From the NCBI GenBank assembly GCA_958448635.1, contig CAUDEQ010000001.1, positions 1-64,000 of the forward strand: a stretch of DNA of 64,000 bases. Direction: 5' to 3'. The notes below the pieces were generated by a model, which was not told where the DNA came from, ran no database searches, and saw nothing but the letters and a program-made list of their open reading frames with translations. Every line of letters starts with the position of its first letter. Positions within the stretch are counted from its first letter, which is position 1. Made by a program: the position numbers and the translations under genes. The stretch is from an uncultured Bacillota bacterium (GTDB lineage: Bacteria; Bacillota; Clostridia; Peptostreptococcales; Anaerovoracaceae). Of the stretch, positions 36,772 through 46,094 are shown in pieces.

Positions 36772-38634
36772 ATGAATAAATATCTTGAGAAGCACAGCTT
36801 CCCCGATGACTTAAAAAAAATGGACTATGACGAGCTGGAGCTTCTTACTTATGAAATAAGGGATTTTCTTGTTGAGGAGGTATCCAAAACCGGAGGTCAT
36901 CTCGCATCAAATCTGGGCGCCGTGGAGCTTACCATAGCGCTTCACAAGGTTTTTGATTCACCTGAAGACAAGCTTATATGGGATGTAGGTCATCAGTCCT
37001 ACGTACATAAGATTCTCACGGGAAGAGCAGGAAACTTTTCCGGTCTTCGTCAGATGAACGGCATGAGCGGCTTTCCCAAGTCGAAAGAAAGCCCTCACGA
37101 TATTTTCGATACGGGACACAGCAGCACATCCATATCTCTGGGACTTGGACTGGCAGCTGCCCGTGATCTGAAAGGCGAGGACTACAACGTCATATCCATA
37201 ATAGGAGACGGCGCCATGACAGGCGGCATCGCCTTTGAAGCATTGAACAATGTGGAAACTCTGGGAAGCAAGCTCATCGTCATCCTCAACGATAACGAGA
37301 TGTCCATATCCAAGAATACCGGCGGTTTTTCCAAATATCTGGGAAGGCTCAGAGGCTCCAGCAGGTACCGTGCCATGAAGGCTCAGATAAAAAAGAATGT
37401 ATCAAAGGTGCCGGTAATAGGAGAGGGCATGATCGCAGGGATGAAGCACGCCAGAGATTCCATTAAATACGCCATGATCGATGGAATAGTTTTTGAGGAG
37501 CTGGGATTTAAATATTTCGGGCCTGTGGACGGCCACAACATGAAGCAGCTGTGCGAGACACTGGAGCTGGCAAAGGATTACGGAAAGCCGGTCTTCATTC
37601 ATGTGATAACGAAAAAGGGAAAGGGCTACACCAAGGCTGAGGAACGTCCTGATGTATTCCACGGCATCGGACCATTCGATATGGATACGGGAGAGCCTCT
37701 TAAAAAGGACGAAGCCATCTCATATTCAAAAGTATTCGGAAACAAGCTGACGGAAATGGCTGAGAAAGACGACAGGATAACTGCGGTGAGCGCCGCCATG
37801 ATAGAAGGCACAGGGCTTGCAGGCTTCAAGAAAAGCTTTCCGCAGAGAATGTTTGACGTGGGAATTGCAGAGGGACATGCCGTCACCTTTGCCGCCGGCC
37901 TTGCCAAGGCAGGTCTCAGACCTTACGTTGCCGTTTATTCCACATTCCTTCAGAGAGCATACGATCAGATAGTGGAGGATGTATGCCTTCAGAACCTTCC
38001 TGTGGTATTCTGTCTGGATCGTGCAGGCATTGTAGGTTCTGACGGAGAAACACATCACGGTATTTTCGACATAAGCTATATGAGGCATATGCCCAATCTG
38101 ACCATAATGGCTCCAAAGGATGGAGCTGAGCTTGAAGCCATGCTGGAATATTCCGCTCAGCTGGACGGCCCGTGTGCCATAAGATATCCCAGGGGCGGCG
38201 CCCATGATATTTCGGAAACAGGCAAAATCGCTGCCGGCAGAGCTCATCAGCTGAAAAGAGGCACGGATGTAGAGATATGGTCCGTGGGAGCGATGGCGAA
38301 AACCGTACTTGAGGCGGCAGATATACTGAAAAAGAATGATATAAGCGCCAGCGTTATAAACACTGAATTCATCAAGCCTCTTGATACAGGCAGGCTCATG
38401 AAATCAGCAGGCAGATTCCCTCTTATAGTGACAGTGGAGGATAATGTCATCACCGGAGGCGCAGGAGAAGGGATCAAGAGCGCACTGGCAGATGAAGATG
38501 TCAGGGTAATGAACATAGGATGGCCTGACAGCTTCATAGAACACGGAACATGCGAGGAACTTTACGAAAAATACGGTATGGACGCTCGGTCCATCGCAGA
38601 AAGGATCATTAAAGAACTTGAAAAACAGGCTTGA
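36772..38634 (+). CDS. dxs: 1-deoxy-D-xylulose-5-phosphate synthase
   Basis: A 620-residue thiamine-diphosphate enzyme, the first step of the MEP isoprenoid pathway (pyruvate plus glyceraldehyde 3-phosphate). IGDGAMTGGIAFEALNN (near 140-156) is the ThDP/Mg site; a transketolase pyrimidine-binding domain (AEGHAVTFAAGLAKAG, near 366) and a C-terminal domain follow. Length is normal. The start codon lies 1 bp after ispA; tlyA overlaps the end by 17 bp. Confidence 0.96.
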   Translation: MNKYLEKHSFPDDLKKMDYDELELLTYEIRDFLVEEVSKTGGHLASNLGAVELTIALHKVFDSPEDKLIWDVGHQSYVHKILTGRAGNFSGLRQMNGMSGFPKSKESPHDIFDTGHSSTSISLGLGLAAARDLKGEDYNVISIIGDGAMTGGIAFEALNNVETLGSKLIVILNDNEMSISKNTGGFSKYLGRLRGSSRYRAMKAQIKKNVSKVPVIGEGMIAGMKHARDSIKYAMIDGIVFEELGFKYFGPVDGHNMKQLCETLELAKDYGKPVFIHVITKKGKGYTKAEERPDVFHGIGPFDMDTGEPLKKDEAISYSKVFGNKLTEMAEKDDRITAVSAAMIEGTGLAGFKKSFPQRMFDVGIAEGHAVTFAAGLAKAGLRPYVAVYSTFLQRAYDQIVEDVCLQNLPVVFCLDRAGIVGSDGETHHGIFDISYMRHMPNLTIMAPKDGAELEAMLEYSAQLDGPCAIRYPRGGAHDISETGKIAAGRAHQLKRGTDVEIWSVGAMAKTVLEAADILKKNDISASVINTEFIKPLDTGRLMKSAGRFPLIVTVEDNVITGGAGEGIKSALADEDVRVMNIGWPDSFIEHGTCEELYEKYGMDARSIAERIIKELEKQA

Positions 38635-39412
38635 TATATTGCTGACTGAAAAAGGTTTTTTTCAGTCAAGAGAAAAGGCCAGAGCCTCCATCATGGCAGG
38701 CGTGGTATATGTGGACGGACAGCGCGTGGATAAGCCGGGGGCTTCTGTCAGGGAAGATGCTGAAATTACAGTGAAAGAGGATCTGTGTCCATACGTCAGC
38801 AGGGGAGGTCTAAAGCTGGAAAAGGCGCTGGAGCTCTTCGGTTTTTCCCTTGAGGGTGCGGTGGCAGCTGACATCGGAGCTTCCACAGGAGGCTTCACGG
38901 ACTGCATGCTGCAAAAGGGCGCATCAAAGGTTTTCGCCATAGATGTTGGCTACGGTCAGCTTGACTGGAAGCTGAGGAACGATCCAAGAGTCGTCAATAT
39001 GGAAAAGGTAAATGTCAGATACCTTGACCTGGATACCATAGACAACGATCTGGACTTCATCAGCATAGATGTGTCATTCATATCATTGAAGCTGGTATTC
39101 CCGGTAGCTTCCAAGATCCTTGACGATAACGGATCCGTCGTATGCCTTGTAAAGCCTCAGTTTGAGGCGGGCAGGGAGCAGGTGGGCAAAAAGGGTATCG
39201 TCCGCGATCCTGCCGTACACAGAGAAGTGCTGGAAAAGGTCATGGGCTACGGTCGTGAGAACGGTCTGTATCCCCACGGTCTTACTCATTCGCCTGTCAC
39301 AGGAGCCAAGGGAAATATAGAGTATCTTCTTTATCTGAAGAAGAGCGAGCCGGGTTCGAGCCCGGATATTGACAAAATTGTTTCAGACTCCCATGTGGAG
39401 TTGGCGCAATAA
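38618..39412 (+). CDS. tlyA: TlyA-family rRNA 2'-O-methyltransferase
   Basis: A 264-residue protein with an N-terminal S4 RNA-binding domain (about 4-62) and a Rossmann FtsJ-type methyltransferase domain (VAADIGASTGGFTDCML near 83). M. tuberculosis TlyA methylates 16S and 23S rRNA; the clostridial relatives (YqxC) are less studied and are sometimes called hemolysins. The likely start is TTG at 38618, inside dxs, because KNRLDILLTEKGF is the family N-terminus. Confidence 0.9.
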   Translation: MKNRLDILLTEKGFFQSREKARASIMAGVVYVDGQRVDKPGASVREDAEITVKEDLCPYVSRGGLKLEKALELFGFSLEGAVAADIGASTGGFTDCMLQKGASKVFAIDVGYGQLDWKLRNDPRVVNMEKVNVRYLDLDTIDNDLDFISIDVSFISLKLVFPVASKILDDNGSVVCLVKPQFEAGREQVGKKGIVRDPAVHREVLEKVMGYGRENGLYPHGLTHSPVTGAKGNIEYLLYLKKSEPGSSPDIDKIVSDSHVELAQ

Positions 39413-39440
39413 ATAATGATTTAGGAGAAGGAGAAGAAAA

Positions 39441-40640
39441 ATGCAGTTATCAAACAGAGTTAACTCAATGCAGCATTCACCTATCAGAAGGTTCAATGTC
39501 TATGCTTTTGAGGCCAAGAAAAAGGGAAAAAAGGTGTATCATCTGAACATAGGTCAGCCGGATATAGAGACACCTCCTTGCTTTATGGAAGCCATAAGGA
39601 ATTACGACCAGAAGGTCATCGCCTATTCCGAATCAGGAGGCGAGCTGGTGCTGCTGGACGCCATCATAGGCTACTTCAAGCAGTATGATATGAGCTATGA
39701 GAGAAAGAACATCATGATAACCAACGGCGGCTCGGAAGCTCTCAGCATGATATTCACAACCATACTTGATCCCGACGATGAAGTGATCATCGCAGAGCCG
39801 TTCTATACAAATTATCATACCTTTGCCACAGGTGCCTGCGGAAAGGTCGTTCCCATCACCACCAAGGCCGAGGACGGATATAATTTCGCAAAGAGAGAGC
39901 TGATCGAGGCTGCCATAACTCCGAGAACAAAGGCGATATGCTGTATAAGTCCCGGAAATCCTACAGGCAGGGTTCTGACCATAGAGGACATGAAGCTCAT
40001 CGGAGAAATAGCAAAAGAGCATGACCTATGGATCATAGCAGACGAGGTTTACAGAGAGTTCGCTTATGATGATCGCCAGGTAACGTCATTCGGTATGCTC
40101 AAGGAGCTGGAGGATCGTGTTGTCATCGTAGACTCTGTATCCAAGAGATTCTCGGCGTGTGGAGCCAGAATCGGCTGTATCATCAGCAAGAACGACGAGC
40201 TGATGGACGGTATCATGAAAATCGCTCAGGGAAGACTCTGCGTTCCGACGCTGGAGCAGATAGGTGCAGCAGCTCTCTACAATCTCGATAAGTCGTATTA
40301 CGATGAAGCGAAGGCGGAATACGAAGGCAGGAGAGATGTTGTATATGAGGAGCTGATGAAGATACCGGGAGTCATCTGTCAGAAACCGGGCGGCGCATTT
40401 TACATGACGGCAAAGCTGCCTGTTGAAAGCGTTGAGGATCTGCTGATGTTCATGCTGACGGAATTCGATGACAACGGTGAAACAGCCATGTTTACGCCGG
40501 CTGAAGGCTTTTACGGCACTCCGGGACTTGGAAAGGATGAAATGCGTATGGCATACGTTCTCAAACAGGAGGATATGAGAAGGGCAGTAGAACTTATCAG
40601 ACTCGGTATCGAGGCGTATAACAAAAAAATCGGCAAATGA
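39441..40640 (+). CDS. PLP-dependent class I/II aminotransferase (aspartate aminotransferase-like)
   Basis: A 399-residue fold-type I aminotransferase. SVSKRFSACGARIG (about 234-247) contains the PLP-binding lysine, and NPTGRVL, ADEVYREFAYD and the C-terminal arginine in EMRMAYV are typical. It begins QLSNRVNSMQHSPIRRF, a pattern seen in clostridial aspartate or aromatic aminotransferase-like proteins; the amino donor cannot be fixed. AGGAGAAGG precedes the ATG. It stands alone between tlyA and mutS, where Bacillus has argR-recN-spoIVB-spo0A after tlyA. Confidence 0.87.
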   Translation: MQLSNRVNSMQHSPIRRFNVYAFEAKKKGKKVYHLNIGQPDIETPPCFMEAIRNYDQKVIAYSESGGELVLLDAIIGYFKQYDMSYERKNIMITNGGSEALSMIFTTILDPDDEVIIAEPFYTNYHTFATGACGKVVPITTKAEDGYNFAKRELIEAAITPRTKAICCISPGNPTGRVLTIEDMKLIGEIAKEHDLWIIADEVYREFAYDDRQVTSFGMLKELEDRVVIVDSVSKRFSACGARIGCIISKNDELMDGIMKIAQGRLCVPTLEQIGAAALYNLDKSYYDEAKAEYEGRRDVVYEELMKIPGVICQKPGGAFYMTAKLPVESVEDLLMFMLTEFDDNGETAMFTPAEGFYGTPGLGKDEMRMAYVLKQEDMRRAVELIRLGIEAYNKKIGK

Positions 40641-40667
40641 TCTATTGTAATGAAAGGAAGTAAGATA

Positions 40668-43298
40668 ATGGCGGCTTCGAAGCTATCACCTATGATGCAG
40701 CAGTATATGGATATAAAGGAAAATTACCGAGACTGTATCCTGTTTTTCAGGCTTGGTGATTTCTATGAAATGTTTTTTGATGACGCCAAGCTTGCCTCCC
40801 GTGAGCTGGAGCTCACATTGACAGGTAAAAACTGCGGAATGGAAGAAAGGGCTCCCATGTGTGGAGTTCCTTTTCATTCCGCAGATACGTATATATCTCG
40901 TCTTGTGGAGAGAGGCTACAAGGTCGCCATCTGTGAGCAGACTGAGGACCCTGCTTCCGTAAAGGGCATAGTCAGACGCGAGGTTGTACAGATAGTCACT
41001 CCCGGCACAGTGCTGACAGGCAGCCTTCTCAATGAAAAGGAAAACAATTACATCGCTTCGGTGTTCTCAGATGAACACACCATGGGACTGGCATACTGTG
41101 ACGTTTCCACGGGAGAAATATACTCAACGGATATAAGCGGTGCCGGAAGATATGAAAACCTTCTGAATGAGCTGGTAAAGATAGATGCCCGTGAGATAAT
41201 TTTAGACGAAGCAACAGCACAGGAGCTGGATGTGGAAAGCATCAGACCGGTGGTAAAGGCGTATTTTAACTTTCCCGGAGAGGAGTTTTACAGGAGTGAG
41301 GCTGCACGCAATGCCATCAGAAGGCAGTTTGGCGTCACATCTCTTATGGGGATAGGTGTTCAGGAGGATTCTTCAGCTGAAATAGCACTGGGCGCACTGC
41401 TTCTGTATCTGGTGGAAACGCAGAAAAACAGTCTCAATCATATCGCAGAGCTTTCGTCATATTCCATCGGGCAGCACATGTCGCTGGACAAATCCACCAT
41501 AAAGAACCTTGAGCTAACCGAAACTCTTTTTGAGAAAAAACTCAATGGCTCTCTTTTGGGCGTTCTCGACAGAACGCAGACAGCCATGGGCTCAAGAAAG
41601 CTGAAGCAGTGGCTGAAGGAGCCGCTGCGCGATGTGACCGGCATCAATGAAAGACTGGATGCAGTGGAGGTCCTGGTTGACGATGTTCTCAGAAGAAACA
41701 ATCTCAGGGAGCATCTCAAGAGGGTATACGACTTTGAAAGGCTCACCGGAAGAATAGCCTGCGGTACAGCCAACGGCAAAGATCTCATAGCTCTGAGAAA
41801 TTCCTGCGGTGTCATCCCGGATATAAAGGCTGAGCTGGAAAACTCCGGCTCCGTGCTTCTGGAAAAGCTGGGCGGCAGCATCCATGACCTGAAAAACGTC
41901 TTTGATTTGATAGACGGCAGCATCGTCGAAGACCCGCCCTTTGCAATAAAGGAAGGCGGAGTGATAAAGGAAGGCTTCTCCGCTGAGCTTGATGAGCTTA
42001 AAGCGTCCATAAAGGATGCCCAACAGTGGATCGCCGGACTGGAAGCCGGCGAAAGAGAACGAACAGGCATTAAGAATCTTAAAGTAGGATACAACAAGGT
42101 GTTCGGATATTATCTGGAGGTCACCAGATCATACTACGAGCTGATACCTGATAATTATATAAGAAAACAGACACTCGCCAACTGCGAGCGTTTCATCACT
42201 CCTGAGCTTAAGGAAACCGAGCGGCTGGTGCTCAATGCAGAGACCAGGATAAACCAGATGGAATACGAGCTTTTCTCGGAAATCAGGCTCAAGCTTCAGG
42301 AATACATAAAGCAGATACAGGAAACCTCAAGGGCAATTTCATCGGTCGATGTCCTGACCTCCTTTGCCGAGGTCAGCGAAAAGAACGATTATATCAAGCC
42401 TGAGGTGGATGACAGCGATGTAATAAGCATATGCCGAGGTCGTCATCCAGTGATCGAGCAGACCATAAGAGACGGCATCTTCGTCAGCAATGACACGTAT
42501 GTCAACAGAGCCGACAGGAGCCTGCTGCTGATAACAGGTCCCAATATGTCGGGAAAATCCACGTACATGAGGCAGACGGCTCTTATCGTTCTCATGGCAC
42601 AGGCAGGCTGCTTCGTTCCGTGCGAAAGCGCTCATATAGGCATATGCGACAGGATATTCACGAGGATCGGTGCTTCAGACAATCTGGCACAGGGACAGAG
42701 TACATTCTTTGTCGAAATGAGCGAGCTGTCATATATATTAAACACGGCAACATCAAAAAGCCTTGTAATCTTGGACGAAATAGGCAGGGGAACCAGCACA
42801 TATGACGGTCTCTCCATAGCGTGGGCGGCTGCCGAATATCTGTGCAGATCTCACAGAAGGATAAGAACTCTCTTCGCCACTCATTACCACGAGATGACCA
42901 GGTTGGAGGAAACGCTGGAAGGACTGACAAATCTCAACGTGGATGTGGCAGAAGAAAACGGCAATGTCGTATTTCTTCACAAGATAGTAAACGGCAGCGC
43001 AAGCAGAAGCTACGGGATACACGTGGCAAAGCTGGCAGGCGCACCCGGAGAGCTTCTTGAGAGGGCTGAGGAAATTCTCTCCGGCCTTGAAAATGACGGA
43101 AGCGACATCATATGTCCTGCAGAGAGGAAAACTTCGTCAGAAGCAAAAACAGAGTCTTTGGAAGCACAGGAGATTCAGCTGTCACTGTTTAGCTCGATAC
43201 CTGATCCTGTGATTGATAAGATAAAAAGCATAGATCTCATGAACACAACGCCTTCACAGGCGCTTAAAATATTAGAGGAAATCAAAGAACAGCTATGA
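40668..43298 (+). CDS. mutS: DNA mismatch repair protein MutS
   Basis: An 876-residue mismatch-recognition ATPase. RLGDFYEMF (near residue 30) contains the Phe-x-Glu motif that contacts the mismatch. Connector, lever and clamp domains follow; the ATPase has GPNMSGKSTYM (about 624-634) and DEIGRGTSTYDG. AAAGGAAG (40653-40660) places the start at ATG 40668, not the ATG that overlaps it at 40650. mutL overlaps the stop by 4 bp (ATGA). Confidence 0.97.
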   Translation: MAASKLSPMMQQYMDIKENYRDCILFFRLGDFYEMFFDDAKLASRELELTLTGKNCGMEERAPMCGVPFHSADTYISRLVERGYKVAICEQTEDPASVKGIVRREVVQIVTPGTVLTGSLLNEKENNYIASVFSDEHTMGLAYCDVSTGEIYSTDISGAGRYENLLNELVKIDAREIILDEATAQELDVESIRPVVKAYFNFPGEEFYRSEAARNAIRRQFGVTSLMGIGVQEDSSAEIALGALLLYLVETQKNSLNHIAELSSYSIGQHMSLDKSTIKNLELTETLFEKKLNGSLLGVLDRTQTAMGSRKLKQWLKEPLRDVTGINERLDAVEVLVDDVLRRNNLREHLKRVYDFERLTGRIACGTANGKDLIALRNSCGVIPDIKAELENSGSVLLEKLGGSIHDLKNVFDLIDGSIVEDPPFAIKEGGVIKEGFSAELDELKASIKDAQQWIAGLEAGERERTGIKNLKVGYNKVFGYYLEVTRSYYELIPDNYIRKQTLANCERFITPELKETERLVLNAETRINQMEYELFSEIRLKLQEYIKQIQETSRAISSVDVLTSFAEVSEKNDYIKPEVDDSDVISICRGRHPVIEQTIRDGIFVSNDTYVNRADRSLLLITGPNMSGKSTYMRQTALIVLMAQAGCFVPCESAHIGICDRIFTRIGASDNLAQGQSTFFVEMSELSYILNTATSKSLVILDEIGRGTSTYDGLSIAWAAAEYLCRSHRRIRTLFATHYHEMTRLEETLEGLTNLNVDVAEENGNVVFLHKIVNGSASRSYGIHVAKLAGAPGELLERAEEILSGLENDGSDIICPAERKTSSEAKTESLEAQEIQLSLFSSIPDPVIDKIKSIDLMNTTPSQALKILEEIKEQL

Positions 43299-45151
43299 TA
43301 AGAATTCTTGAAAAGCACGTGGCTGATAAAATAGCGGCAGGCGAGGTAGTCGACAGACCTGTTTCCATCATCAAGGAGCTGGTTGAAAACTCTCTGGATG
43401 CTGAATCATCAGCCATCACGGTCGAAATAAGAAACGGCGGCAAAAGCTATATAAGAGTCACCGATAACGGCTGCGGCATTCCTTCCGATGAAGCTGAGCT
43501 GGCATTCCAACGTCATGCCACCAGCAAGATAACGACGGTCAGTGATCTCGAATCGATAGAGACGCTGGGCTTCAGAGGAGAAGCTCTTGCCAGCATATGC
43601 GCTGTGTCCAGAGTGGAGCTGATAACCAAGACAACAGAGGAAAAGGCAGGAAGACGCATCATCGTGGAAGGCAGCAGCATACTCGAAAATACTGCTACGG
43701 GATGCCCCGACGGTACAACCATAACCGTTCGGGATCTTTTCTACAATGTTCCGGCCAGGAGCAAATTTCTGGCTTCCGACAGTGCAGAGACGAGACGCAT
43801 CATCGATATGGTATCGAGGATAGCCCTGTCATATCCCGATGTCAAATTCAATATGATAAACAACAACAAGAAGGTATTCGCCACAAGAGGAAACGGCAAC
43901 ATTCTCAACAACATAATCAGCATCTTCGGAGCTGAATCGGGAAAGGACCTTATTCCTGTGGAAAACGACAGAAACGGATACGTCATAAAAGGCTTCGTGT
44001 CATCTCCCGGATCATCGTCGCCTTCCAGAAGCAGGCAGATATTTTGCGTTAACGGGAGAATCGTGTCCAGCGACGTTCTTGAAAAAGCACTGGATGATGC
44101 CTACAGGGAAAAGCTCTTTCACGGAAGATACCCGGCGGCCTTTCTCTTCATGTATGCTCCGCCGTCAAAGCTTGACGTCAATGTTCATCCTACTAAAAAG
44201 GAAATCAGATTCGACGACAGGTATGAGGTCATGGATTTTGTGACAGAGGCAGTAAAAGGGGCGCTGACAGACAGAGAGGCAATACCCAGAGTAATGGTTC
44301 AGCGAGCCGTAAGCTCCACTGAGCTTTTGCATGGCAGACATGAGGCTGAGGTGCAGTATTCCTTTGAAGATGTGAAGAGCGAAATGACTTCATCAAGTAT
44401 CTCTGACATTTTGCCGGAAGAGACCGAAGTTGACATAAAAAATATATTGTCTACACTAAGGGACGGGACGTCAGAAATCGAAGCTCATCACGATGAGAAC
44501 GATGATATGGCAGGCGCTGTGATGTATGAAACGCATCAGCCCATTTTACCGCAGAAGCCTCTCCATATACCTTTTGAAATAGACAGGCTGGAATACATAG
44601 GCACGCTTTTCAACACATATATACTTGCTTCAGATGATGACAGCTTCTATATGATGGATCAGCATGCCGCTCATGAAAGAGTGTTCTATGAGCGGCTTCT
44701 GGAGGAATACAACAATGCCGAAAAATCAAGGCAGACTCTTCTTGTCCCTTTGAATTTCAACGTTTCAGCTCAGATTACCGCTACTGAGGAGCTATGGCTC
44801 GATGAAGTCACATCCATGGGATATGACATTGAATTTTTCGGTAACAACACGTATCTGGTAAGGGAGATACCGGCATTTATGGATATGAGTGAGGCTGAGG
44901 CATTTCTTGCAGATATGTTCAAGGCTCTTGAAGACAAGCCGGATCTCACCAACAGGATGACCATAGACAAGATCATCACAAGGTCATGCAAGAGCGCAGT
45001 CAAGGGTGGAGACCATCTTAAGGAGTCTGAGATATCGGCTCTAATGAAAGATCTGAAGAACTGCGTCAACCCGTTTTCATGTCCTCACGGAAGGCCTGTG
45101 TTCATCAGAATGACAAGATACGATATTGAAAAAATGTTTAAGAGGGTTTGA
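43295..45151 (+). CDS. mutL: DNA mismatch repair protein MutL
   Basis: A 618-residue GHKL ATPase with an N-terminal ATP site (LVENSLDAESSAI, DNGCGI, TLGFRGEALASI), a variable linker (about 340-425) and a C-terminal endonuclease domain with DQHAAHERVFYE (about 454-465) plus CPHGRP near the end. The intact DQHA(x)2E(x)4E motif predicts nicking activity, as in bacteria without MutH. mutS-mutL-miaA is the normal order. Confidence 0.97.
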   Translation: MIRILEKHVADKIAAGEVVDRPVSIIKELVENSLDAESSAITVEIRNGGKSYIRVTDNGCGIPSDEAELAFQRHATSKITTVSDLESIETLGFRGEALASICAVSRVELITKTTEEKAGRRIIVEGSSILENTATGCPDGTTITVRDLFYNVPARSKFLASDSAETRRIIDMVSRIALSYPDVKFNMINNNKKVFATRGNGNILNNIISIFGAESGKDLIPVENDRNGYVIKGFVSSPGSSSPSRSRQIFCVNGRIVSSDVLEKALDDAYREKLFHGRYPAAFLFMYAPPSKLDVNVHPTKKEIRFDDRYEVMDFVTEAVKGALTDREAIPRVMVQRAVSSTELLHGRHEAEVQYSFEDVKSEMTSSSISDILPEETEVDIKNILSTLRDGTSEIEAHHDENDDMAGAVMYETHQPILPQKPLHIPFEIDRLEYIGTLFNTYILASDDDSFYMMDQHAAHERVFYERLLEEYNNAEKSRQTLLVPLNFNVSAQITATEELWLDEVTSMGYDIEFFGNNTYLVREIPAFMDMSEAEAFLADMFKALEDKPDLTNRMTIDKIITRSCKSAVKGGDHLKESEISALMKDLKNCVNPFSCPHGRPVFIRMTRYDIEKMFKRV

Positions 45152-45152
45152 T

Positions 45153-46094
45153 ATGTTTGATCGTTCCCATACAATAATAGCATTGGCAGGACCCACTGCA
45201 TCGGGCAAGACGAAATTCGCCATCATGCTGGCATTGGCATTTGACGGTGAAATCGTTTCATGCGATTCCATGCAGCTTTATAAATATATGAATATAGGCA
45301 GCGCCAAGCCTACAGCCGACGAAATGTCCATGGCAAAACACCATCTGGTGGATATCATAGATCCGGCTGTTGATTTTTCGGTGGCTCAATACCGAGACCT
45401 TGCCAAAGAAGCCATAAGAGATATTTTCTCAAGGGGAAAAACGCCCATCGTATGCGGAGGTACAGGCCTTTACCTGAATTCTCTTCTCTACGATATGGAT
45501 TTTTCTTCCGTTCCCGAAGATCATTCCTACAGAGAGGAGCTTATGGAAATCGCGCACCGGCAAGGACCTGAGGCGCTTCATGAAATGCTAAGAAAGTCTG
45601 ATCCTTCGGCTGCGGAGGGTATACATCCCAATAATATCGTCAAGATAGTAAGGGCTCTGGAAAGGCTCCGCGAGGGCGAGGGCAGCATACGCCAATTTAA
45701 GGATATAAGCAGGCCTACCGAGGATTACGATGTGATACTTCTTGGTCTGACAAGAGACAGAGCGGAGCTGTATGATCGCATAAACAGACGTGTGGATATA
45801 CTAATATCGGAAGGCCTTGAGGATGAAGTCAGAAGCCTGACAGATATGGGGCTTTCTGCAAAAAATATTTCCATGAAGGGCATAGGATATAAGGAAATGA
45901 TAGATTATATCGACGGTCGCTGCACCTTAATGGAATCTATCGAAAATATTAAAAAAAACACAAGACATTACGCTAAAAAACAGTTAACGTGGTTTAGAAG
46001 ATATGATAAAATGAGATGGTATAACGTTTCGGATTATAACAGCGATGAAGCTGCATTTGAGGATATGAAAACATGGCTTCTGGAAAAGAAATAA
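45153..46094 (+). CDS. miaA: tRNA dimethylallyltransferase
   Basis: A 313-residue enzyme that adds a dimethylallyl group to A37 of tRNAs reading U-initial codons. GPTASGKT (13-20) is the P-loop, DSMQLYKYMNIGSAKP and GGTGLYLNSL the substrate site, and KKNTRHYAKKQLTWFRR the C-terminal signature. AGAGGG (45141-45146) supports ATG at 45153, 1 bp after mutL. The last 22 bp overlap the recombinase gene. Confidence 0.96.
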   Translation: MFDRSHTIIALAGPTASGKTKFAIMLALAFDGEIVSCDSMQLYKYMNIGSAKPTADEMSMAKHHLVDIIDPAVDFSVAQYRDLAKEAIRDIFSRGKTPIVCGGTGLYLNSLLYDMDFSSVPEDHSYREELMEIAHRQGPEALHEMLRKSDPSAAEGIHPNNIVKIVRALERLREGEGSIRQFKDISRPTEDYDVILLGLTRDRAELYDRINRRVDILISEGLEDEVRSLTDMGLSAKNISMKGIGYKEMIDYIDGRCTLMESIENIKKNTRHYAKKQLTWFRRYDKMRWYNVSDYNSDEAAFEDMKTWLLEKK

